Of a DNA stretch of 19,860 bases, positions 14,987 to 19,860 are shown in pieces. This DNA comes from Candidatus Kapaibacterium sp. Lineage in GTDB: Bacteria > Bacteroidota > Ignavibacteria > Kapaibacteriales > UBA961. The stretch covers positions 1 through 19,860 of the forward strand of contig JALRFC010000010.1 in the NCBI GenBank assembly GCA_023253875.1, in the 5' to 3' direction. Both the position numbers and the translations under genes were made by a program. Below the pieces are notes generated by a model, which saw only the letters and a program-made list of their open reading frames with translations, was not told the DNA's origin and made no database searches. The stretch's first letter is position 1; each line of letters starts with the position of its first letter.

Positions 14987-15597
14987 TGAATCTATCAGCG
15001 CTTATACATGCACTCAAAGAACAAGTTTCAGATTCTGACCTTCGAAGTGTGATTACTTTTGATGCAGAGATATTGTCTTCACTTACAAAAGAAGATGCAA
15101 AAGAAATCATCGCGCATGTTGGCTCTACTCATCTCATGCGATTACCCGAGAAGGAAATACTTTTTTTTGAATGGTTGAAAGAATATCATCCACTTGTGTG
15201 GAATGATCTCTGGGGTAATGATGAACCGGAATACATGTATACCGTTGGACTCGATTTGCTTCCACTCATGTTGGATCCCGTACGAGGTTTTCCGATTTGC
15301 GATTTGCTGACACAAGAGAATTATTATTTTGTACCCGACCACCTGATTGGTGAAGAAATATCATTTTATCTTGATGCAGTCAAAGAACGTTTCATCAAAC
15401 AAGAGAGCGTTACCGTTTCACAATTGCTTGTGCTTGAAATCAGCATGGCACCGATTGATGCATGGCGGTTCTCATATCATCATCGCATTGAAATGGATCG
15501 CGTTCTCAAAGCAATTAATGATCTCAAAGAAGAAGGCATGTTAGTTCATTTAGGCAAAGCAGAAGATTTGGCTGAGTTTGTGACATTTGATTATTAA
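14986..15597 (+). CDS. Uncharacterised 203-aa protein coupled to pheT
   Basis: The ATG at 14986 shares one base with the pheT stop, so translation is coupled. The protein is soluble, acidic and mostly helical. Features visible: an N-terminal helix (SALIHALKEQV), a central FFEWLKEYHPLVWNDLWGNDEPEYMYTVGLDLLPLMLD stretch rich in Trp and acidic residues, and a C-terminal LEISMAPIDAWRFSYHHRIEMDRVLKAINDLKEEGMLV. The tail could be a winged-helix-like unit (helix, helix, turn, LVHLGKAEDLAEFVTFDY). No cysteine pairs, signal peptide or known catalytic motif are present. It stands between a tRNA synthetase subunit and a response regulator on one probable transcript, which gives no functional clue. Confidence 0.78.
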   Translation: MNLSALIHALKEQVSDSDLRSVITFDAEILSSLTKEDAKEIIAHVGSTHLMRLPEKEILFFEWLKEYHPLVWNDLWGNDEPEYMYTVGLDLLPLMLDPVRGFPICDLLTQENYYFVPDHLIGEEISFYLDAVKERFIKQESVTVSQLLVLEISMAPIDAWRFSYHHRIEMDRVLKAINDLKEEGMLVHLGKAEDLAEFVTFDY

Positions 15598-15619
15598 TCT
15601 GCCAATCAGGATTGAATCA

Positions 15620-16336
15620 ATGAAAATTCTTGTCATAGAAGATGAAAAAAAAATGGCCCTCTTCATCAAAAGGGGTCTGGAAGAAGAACGATATATTGTA
15701 GAGACAGCATTTGATGGTCAGACAGGACTCGAAATGGCCTTGCATAATCAATATGATGCCGTTGTCTTGGATGTTATGCTTCCCAAAAGAAATGGGCTTG
15801 CAGTCTTAAGTGCAATGCGTGCCGCAGGAAATGCAACGCCTGTGCTTATGCTCACTGCTCGAGGAAACACTGAAGACAGAGTTGCGGGATTAGATTTGGG
15901 GGCTGATGATTATATGCCTAAGCCTTTTCACTTTGAGGAATTGGCCGCCAGATTGCGTTCCATCATGAGAAGGTCAAGTCCTGAAAAATCCACCAAAATG
16001 CAATGCATGGATTTAACACTTGACACTGTGGCACATGTTGCATTCAGATGGGGCAAAGAAATTGAATTGACAACGAAGGAATATGCTTTGCTTGAATATT
16101 TGATGCGAAATAAGAATCGCATCATTTCTCGAAGCATGATTACGCAACATGTATGGAAACATAATTTTGATCCTGAATCAAATATCATTGATGTATATAT
16201 CAAAAGAATCAGATCAAAAATTGAAAGGCCGGGTTCACCTAGAATCTTGCAGAGTATCAGAGGGGTAGGATATAGAATGAGAGAAACTGAACCAACGGAA
16301 ACAGAAGTCGAAGATGATGATGAATCATTTGATTGA
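15620..16336 (+). CDS. OmpR/CusR-type response regulator
   Basis: This 238-residue two-domain transcription factor starts at ATG 15620; an in-frame TTG at 15587 lies inside the upstream gene. The receiver domain has acidic residues Glu7/Asp8, phospho-acceptor Asp51 (VVLDVMLP), Thr79 (LMLTARG) and Lys101 (MPKPF). The winged-helix effector domain follows (ELTTKEYALLEYLMRNKNRIISRSMI, then SNIIDVYIKRIRSKI and SIRGVGYRM). The receiver start, LVIEDEKKMALFIKRGLEEE, is CusR-like. A tail of about 15 mostly acidic residues (TEPTETEVEDDDESFD) extends past the usual end. No kinase gene is adjacent; the PhoR-like kinase at 6114-7181 is the only kinase in the window. The 3' end overlaps the convergent LON-domain gene by 12 bases. 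Confidence 0.95.
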   Translation: MKILVIEDEKKMALFIKRGLEEERYIVETAFDGQTGLEMALHNQYDAVVLDVMLPKRNGLAVLSAMRAAGNATPVLMLTARGNTEDRVAGLDLGADDYMPKPFHFEELAARLRSIMRRSSPEKSTKMQCMDLTLDTVAHVAFRWGKEIELTTKEYALLEYLMRNKNRIISRSMITQHVWKHNFDPESNIIDVYIKRIRSKIERPGSPRILQSIRGVGYRMRETEPTETEVEDDDESFD

Positions 16337-16960
16337 TGGAAAATATCCATCACTACTGATGATATTTTCTCTTTCAGAAAGTTCTTCCAGCTTTGGTACA
16401 ACCACACTCAAGATTTCAGTCAACATATCTATTCGGCTTGTCTCTGACTTCATTTCCAAGAGCTCTTGCTTTTGCTGTACATTCAATCCACTCTTTGTAG
16501 CGAAGATGAATGATGGCATCAATGTCATTTCCAATAATTGTTCCAGTGAATACCGCTTCGCTTTCAAATCAGGAATTGCATTCACCACACGATTATATAA
16601 ATCCAGACATTGCATTAATGCAGTAACATTCACTTCTTCATCATCTCTGTCAGCATAGACAATTGAATCTGCCAAATAATATGGAGTTGTGCGCGTATTC
16701 ATCCCACTGATTTTATGTCTGTACAGACCCTTCACCAAAATATCCATTCTGCCATCATCATATCTGCGTAAAAGCGTCACGTCCACAACCGTACCAATTG
16801 GATGTAAAATCCCGGTAGATTTCAAATGAATCCCGAAATGTGAGCCTTCCGCCAAACATAATCCAATCATAGCCTTATATCTCTCTTCAAAGATATGAAG
16901 TGGATATGTTGTATCAGGAAATACAACTAAATCTAATGGGAAAATCGGTAATTGTGGCAT
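16325..16960 (-). CDS. Stand-alone LON substrate-binding (PUA-like) domain protein
   Basis: Start ATG 16960 gives MPQLPIFPLDLVVFPDTTYPLHIFEERYKAMI, the classic opening of a LON N-terminal domain. The upstream in-frame start at 17023 would translate the terminator hairpin and is rejected. The 211-residue protein continues with FGIHL, GTVVDVTLLRRYDDGRMDILVKGLYRHKI and a helical C-terminal half. There is no ATPase or Ser-Lys protease domain, so it is a small LON-domain protein, not Lon protease. Such proteins are common in many bacteria, and their role (possibly substrate binding or an adaptor) is poorly known. The gene is single, with a hairpin only 15 bases before its start and a 12-base 3' overlap with the response regulator. 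Confidence 0.9.
   Translation of the reverse strand: MPQLPIFPLDLVVFPDTTYPLHIFEERYKAMIGLCLAEGSHFGIHLKSTGILHPIGTVVDVTLLRRYDDGRMDILVKGLYRHKISGMNTRTTPYYLADSIVYADRDDEEVNVTALMQCLDLYNRVVNAIPDLKAKRYSLEQLLEMTLMPSFIFATKSGLNVQQKQELLEMKSETSRIDMLTEILSVVVPKLEELSERENIISSDGYFPSIK
16334..16352. repeat. Inverted repeat at the convergent 3' ends
   Basis: TGATGGA (16334-16340) and TCCATCA (16346-16352) form a perfect 7-bp stem with a 5-base AAATA loop, beginning at the response-regulator stop codon and lying inside the end of the LON-domain gene. No U-tract follows on either strand. It may help define the regulator mRNA end. Confidence 0.35.
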
Positions 16961-16975
16961 ACGTATTATCTCAAG

Positions 16976-17023
16976 AAAAAATGGGCACTCGACTTTCGCG
17001 GAAGCGAAGTGCCAAATGCCCAT
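16976..17023 (-). terminator. Intrinsic terminator downstream of sod, close to the LON-domain gene
   Basis: On the minus strand ATGGGCA (17023-17017) pairs with TGCCCAT (16987-16981). An inner stem, ACTTCGC against GCGAAAGT (one bulge) around a TTCC loop, lies inside it. Six Ts follow (16981-16976, overlapping the stem end). It lies 70 bases past the sod stop and its T-tract ends 15 bases before the next ATG. Confidence 0.75.
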
Positions 17024-17052
17024 CCTTTTAACTTTACGAGGAGTTCGTGGGG

Positions 17053-17060
17053 CAAAACTA
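17053..17060 (-). promoter_or_regulatory. Possible -7 element between sod and its terminator (TAGTTTTG)
   Basis: Minus-strand TAGTTTTG matches TAnnTTTG exactly. No TTG is found at the -33 distance. It would start a transcript that meets the 16976-17023 hairpin before reaching the LON-domain gene, so it may be chance or may drive an attenuated leader. Confidence 0.3.
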
Positions 17061-17092
17061 CATAAGTACTATGTAAGTTCCTATGAACATTT

Positions 17093-17719
17093 TCATCGTA
17101 TGAATTTTTTAAAGCGTTCATTAATTCTGCCCCAGTGCAGATTCGCTAAAAAATTGTCAACATATTTGGCTCTACCCGGACCATCTTTATGATAATATGC
17201 ATGTTCAAACACATCGCACGAAATCAAAGGAATTCCGCCCCAAATCGCACCATAATGATGCTCATCAACAAGGACATTCAATAAGCGACCGCTATAGAGT
17301 TGATCGTAGGTCAAAACACCCCATCCGGACAACTTTGCAGCAATGCATGCGGCTTTGAAATCAGCTTTCCATTGATCAAATGATCCAAATTCCTTTTCGA
17401 TTGCAGCCAGAATTTCGGGTCCTTTCGAAGGGTCACCATCACCACCCAGCACTTCCCAATACACATCATGGAGAACTGTTCCACCATGATTCCATGTGAG
17501 CCGGCGCTTCAATTCACCAATATGGCTATAATTACCATTTGCTCCTGAACGATCAGCTGACTCAAGTTCGCCTTCAATCTTGTTCAAGAATGTCACATAC
17601 CCTTTATGATGGGTATTATAGTGCCAATCAGATGTTTCCGGAGAAACCACCGATGCCAATAACTCTTTCGCTTCCTCATCACTATATGGACGGGGATTGA
17701 ATTTCCATTCATATGCCAT
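17093..17719 (-). CDS. Superoxide dismutase, Fe/Mn family
   Basis: It converts superoxide to oxygen and hydrogen peroxide. The 208-residue length is usual and there is no signal peptide, so it is cytoplasmic. Metal ligands are His33 (WHYNTHHKGY), His84 (TVLHDVYWEVLGG), Asp169 and His173 (PLISCDVFEHAYY). The N-terminal helical and C-terminal alpha/beta domains are complete (GSFDQWKADF, LSGWGVLTYD, RAKYVDNFL). The outer-sphere position four residues before the second His ligand is Gly80, as in Mn enzymes. However, the stretch normally holding the matching Gln reads VDEHHYGAIW, so a His may fill that role, as in some archaeal-type enzymes. Metal preference is therefore open. It lies 30 bases after the A-type carrier gene on one transcript. 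Confidence 0.95.
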   Translation of the reverse strand: MAYEWKFNPRPYSDEEAKELLASVVSPETSDWHYNTHHKGYVTFLNKIEGELESADRSGANGNYSHIGELKRRLTWNHGGTVLHDVYWEVLGGDGDPSKGPEILAAIEKEFGSFDQWKADFKAACIAAKLSGWGVLTYDQLYSGRLLNVLVDEHHYGAIWGGIPLISCDVFEHAYYHKDGPGRAKYVDNFLANLHWGRINERFKKFIR

Positions 17720-17749
17720 AATGCGTATCTCTCTATAAATTTGGGGAAA

Positions 17750-18166
17750 TCAGACGCCGAATGAACTACCGCAACCACAAGTTTTGGTTGCATTCGGATT
17801 ATTGAATGTGAAACCACGACCATTCAAGCCATCGCTATAATCGAGCGTCACACCCATCAAATAAAATAAACTCTTGGGATCCACAAAGACTTTTACGCCT
17901 TGTGTTTCATAGATGCGATCCAATTCTTTGCTTGTTGCATCAAAGCCCAATGTATAGGACATCCCGGAGCAACCTCCACCCTTGACGCCTACTCTCAAAC
18001 CATAATCCTCAGGAATGGCATTTTGTGCTTTGATTTTTTTCACTTCACTCAATGCCTTGAATGTGATGCGAATATTATCATTCTCATCAGCACCCGTCAC
18101 ACCTATGGGAATGGTCTCAAAACCAATTTCTTCCTCAGCGGAATTAAGATTCAATAAATCTATCAT
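17750..18166 (-). CDS. A-type iron-sulfur carrier (HesB/IscA/ErpA family)
   Basis: It carries or inserts Fe-S clusters into target proteins. The three family cysteines are present: Cys66 in GGGCSGMSY, and Cys130 and Cys132 in KTCGCGSSF. The core FVDPKSLFYLMGVTLDYSDGLNGRGFTFNNPNA is canonical. At 138 residues it has about 30 extra residues at the N-terminus (ending VTGADENDN) compared with typical IscA of about 107. The start ATG at 18166 has a good Shine-Dalgarno (GAGGTGA, about 4-5 bases spacing), one of the few in the window. No IscS or IscU gene is nearby, so it is stand-alone. Likely clients in this window include the MutY cluster; an iron SOD downstream makes an iron-homeostasis or oxidative-stress unit plausible. 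Confidence 0.94.
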   Translation of the reverse strand: MIDLLNLNSAEEEIGFETIPIGVTGADENDNIRITFKALSEVKKIKAQNAIPEDYGLRVGVKGGGCSGMSYTLGFDATSKELDRIYETQGVKVFVDPKSLFYLMGVTLDYSDGLNGRGFTFNNPNATKTCGCGSSFGV

Positions 18167-18220
18167 GATTCACCTCGCGGATGATAAAAAGCTAAGTGGT
18201 AAAAACTACCGTAAACGTTG

Positions 18221-18228
18221 CAAATTTA
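18221..18228 (-). promoter_or_regulatory. Promoter -7 element of the A-type carrier/sod unit (TAAATTTG)
   Basis: Minus-strand TAAATTTG matches TAnnTTTG exactly, 55 bases before the ATG at 18166. The ten-base GCAAATTTAC (plus strand, 18220-18229) is identical to the acyl-CoA dehydrogenase leader at 6058-6067. No TTG at -33 spacing is seen. Confidence 0.4.
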
Positions 18229-18323
18229 CGAACTTTGCGCAATTGCTCGGGCATTTCAGATGCTCACATAGGGGTTCTCTCCCCTCATTTACACAGAAAA
18301 GTCACACAATACGAGCCAATTCA

Positions 18324-19157
18324 TTGTCCTTCAAACGATGGTATCAGGTCATAGAATCTTTTTTTGAAGATTTAGGTTCCAGACATCTCTTTCTGATTTC
18401 TGCAGGAATCGCTTTCAATGCTTTATTGTGTGTGTTTCCCTTACTTCTGGTCGCTCTCTTCATTGTTGGCAATATTCTTGATATTACGTCATTTATCCCT
18501 TCATTGGAGATATTTCTTTCAACCCTATTACCGATGGGCGAATCGGGTTCAGGTGCAGTGTCTTTGATATTGAAAGAAGTTCAAACATTATTCGCGTATA
18601 GTTCCGGTGCCGGCTGGATTGGTATACCCGCATTGCTTTGGACAGCTTCCGCATTACTTTCTTCATTCAGAAGCGGTATGGAAGCTGTATTTGGGACTAT
18701 TACCGAGCAATCATTCATGCATGTAAAAGCGCGTGATCTCGGCGGAACAATCATTTTCATCTTCCTTGTCATTGCCAGTACATTGCTTCATCCACTGGCT
18801 TCTGCATTCGAAGGTATGTTATTCCCTATCCTTCCTGATGGCTTATTCATTACCGGAATCTTGGTCAGAATTGTTGCTTTCATTTCTCCACCAATGCTAT
18901 TCATGTTCATATATCGAACATTGCCACCTAAAAAATTACCTTGGTCAACTATTCGAAATGCAACAATTCTCGCATGGATATTATGGGAAAGCGCTAGAAT
19001 CCTCTTTAGTTGGTATGTTGGTACAACCACTGGTTTTGGGTTCTTTTATGGAACATATGCAGTTCTTGTGATTCCGGCTATTTGGACATATTATACAGCT
19101 GTCATAACATTATTATCGGCAGAGCTTGCGAAAAGACATGCCCAAAAAATATCTTAG
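18324..19157 (+). CDS. YihY/BrkB-family integral membrane protein
   Basis: This polytopic membrane protein has about six hydrophobic segments. Family features include SAGIAFNALLCVFPLLLVALFIVGNIL at the first segment, WIGIPALLWTASALLSSFRSGMEAVFG, the middle segment TIIFIFLVIASTLLHP, PPKKLPWSTIRNATILAWILWESARILFSWYV, and YGTYAVLVIPAIWTYYTAVITLLSAELAKR. The function of the family is not settled (once misnamed RNase BN). The start is uncertain. The only in-frame ATG before the first membrane segment and beyond the divergent gene is at 18165, and it overlaps that gene's own start codon. Residues 18165-18320 look non-coding and contain the divergent promoter. I chose TTG 18324, which gives 277 residues, the normal family length; TTG 18243 is another option. 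Confidence 0.85.
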   Translation: MSFKRWYQVIESFFEDLGSRHLFLISAGIAFNALLCVFPLLLVALFIVGNILDITSFIPSLEIFLSTLLPMGESGSGAVSLILKEVQTLFAYSSGAGWIGIPALLWTASALLSSFRSGMEAVFGTITEQSFMHVKARDLGGTIIFIFLVIASTLLHPLASAFEGMLFPILPDGLFITGILVRIVAFISPPMLFMFIYRTLPPKKLPWSTIRNATILAWILWESARILFSWYVGTTTGFGFFYGTYAVLVIPAIWTYYTAVITLLSAELAKRHAQKIS

Positions 19158-19171
19158 CCATTCAATTTTGC

Positions 19172-19179
19172 TAAGTTTG
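19172..19179 (+). promoter_or_regulatory. Possible -7 element for murF (TAAGTTTG)
   Basis: TAAGTTTG matches TAnnTTTG exactly, 46 bases before the murF ATG and just after the BrkB stop. No TTG at -33 spacing was found. Confidence 0.4.
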
Positions 19180-19224
19180 CACACAGAAATCTCCTCTATA
19201 GCTCACGATTTTCACATTGCTTTC

Positions 19225-19860
19225 ATGAATAATTTCGCCTCATTCACTTCAGTTGAACTTTTGAATATTCTTGGTGATAATACAAAGTATGCACCCGGTG
19301 ATTGCATTGGTATATCAACTGATTCTCGATCAATCGTAGAAGGCAATTTATATGTGCCTTTGAAAGGCGAACATTTTGATGGTCATGCATTTATTCATGA
19401 TGCAATGCAAAAAGGAGCGATTGGCATTTTGATTCAGGAAGATGCCATTTCTGAAGTACAAGGTGTGGATAGCATTCCACATATCATTGTTTCAAATACA
19501 TTACATGCACTTGGTGCTTTAGCCCATGCCCATCGGAGACGATTTGATATACCGATCATAGCCATTGCCGGTGCTGCTGGCAAAACCTCTACCAAAGATT
19601 GTGCGTCATATATTATTGGCACACAGAAACATATCCTAACTACCACTGCCAATTATAATAATCAAGTCGGAGTACCACTCATGTTGCTTCAATTGAATGA
19701 ACAACATGAAGCTGCCATTATTGAAATCGGTACGAATGAACCGGGTGAGATTGCCATATTATCAGCCATGCTCGCTCCTACTCATGGTTTGATAACAAAT
19801 ATCGGCAAAGAACATCTTGAAAAATTGATTGATCTCGATGGCGTTGAAAAAGAAGAAACC
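19225..19860 (+). CDS. murF: UDP-N-acetylmuramoyl-tripeptide--D-alanyl-D-alanine ligase, N-terminal part (runs off window)
   Basis: It adds the D-Ala-D-Ala dipeptide (product of Ddl, encoded at 11069) to the UDP-MurNAc-tripeptide in the cytoplasm. The frame is open from ATG 19225 to the end of the window, 212 residues, about half of the usual 450. The N-terminal domain shows GISTDSRSIVEGNLYVPLKGEHFDGHAFI, the UDP-MurNAc binding signature. The central ATPase domain shows the P-loop IAGAAGKTSTKD (Lys120, Thr121), NYNNQVGVPLMLL, EIGTNEPGEI and TNIGKEHLE. NYNN, GVP and EIGTNEPGEI are MurF-specific rather than MurC/D/E. The P-loop has Ala-Ala where TGSNGKT is usual, and GKEHLE replaces GxAHLE. No Shine-Dalgarno. 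A separate start from BrkB is likely, given the 67-base gap. Confidence 0.93.
   Translation, partial: MNNFASFTSVELLNILGDNTKYAPGDCIGISTDSRSIVEGNLYVPLKGEHFDGHAFIHDAMQKGAIGILIQEDAISEVQGVDSIPHIIVSNTLHALGALAHAHRRRFDIPIIAIAGAAGKTSTKDCASYIIGTQKHILTTTANYNNQVGVPLMLLQLNEQHEAAIIEIGTNEPGEIAILSAMLAPTHGLITNIGKEHLEKLIDLDGVEKEET

Noticed and set aside
15928..16407. 159-aa minus-strand frame across the regulator 3' end
   Set aside because: It is antisense to the conserved effector domain of the response regulator and ends in the true LON-domain gene.
17058..17079. Near-palindrome around CATAAGTACTATG after sod
   Set aside because: AT-rich with a bulge; the GC-rich hairpin at 16976-17023 is a better terminator.
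1..19860. tRNA, CRISPR, IS element or att site
   Set aside because: No cloverleaf-like, repeat-spacer or transposase signature was seen in any intergenic gap; all gaps are under 300 bases.

Overview
The window is a gene-dense, AT-rich bacterial chromosome segment of about 19.9 kb. It holds 20 protein genes, two cut by the window edges, and I see no rRNA, tRNA, CRISPR array, transposase or phage structural gene. Several things point to the Bacteroidota/Chlorobiota (FCB) side of the tree. Seven intergenic leaders and the sod-LON gap each carry a perfect match to the TAnnTTTG -7 element of Bacteroidota housekeeping promoters, and two of these have a TTG at a usable -33 distance. Shine-Dalgarno sequences are rare, and the mix of housekeeping genes fits. 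A lineage such as Candidatus Kapaibacteriota is possible, but that is a guess.

Layout. (1) Positions 1-4823, plus strand: the 3' end of a SNF2-family helicase; a coupled 609-aa protein whose C-terminal third looks like the XPB-type helicase-associated domain (Helicase_C_3); then, behind its own promoter and a dyad in the leader, four small or unrecognised genes, one a DNA-binding-like protein built from a duplicated module. This is the accessory-looking part. It ends at a 13-bp perfect-stem hairpin shared with the convergent gene. (2) Positions 4858-12312, minus strand: acyl-CoA dehydrogenase; a mutY - sensor kinase pair joined by an ATGA overlap; a two-domain lipoprotein; and a run of small membrane protein - ddl - ftsL/divIC-like - isocitrate dehydrogenase. 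(3) Positions 12536-16336, plus strand: pheT, an unknown 203-aa gene coupled to it, and an OmpR-type response regulator. (4) Positions 16325-18166, minus strand: a stand-alone LON substrate-binding-domain protein, Fe/Mn superoxide dismutase and an IscA/ErpA-type iron-sulfur carrier. (5) Positions 18324-19860, plus strand: a YihY/BrkB membrane protein and the start of murF.

Working together. Ddl makes D-Ala-D-Ala and MurF attaches it to the peptidoglycan precursor; the FtsL/DivIC-like protein links this to septum building. The kinase (6114-7181) and regulator (15620-16336) are both orphans and could be partners. SOD and the A-type carrier form a small iron/oxidative-stress unit, and MutY, itself a [4Fe-4S] enzyme, repairs oxidative base damage. 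No complete known defence or mobile system is present. The most open region is the unrecognised gene set at 395-4823 behind the SNF2 helicase.
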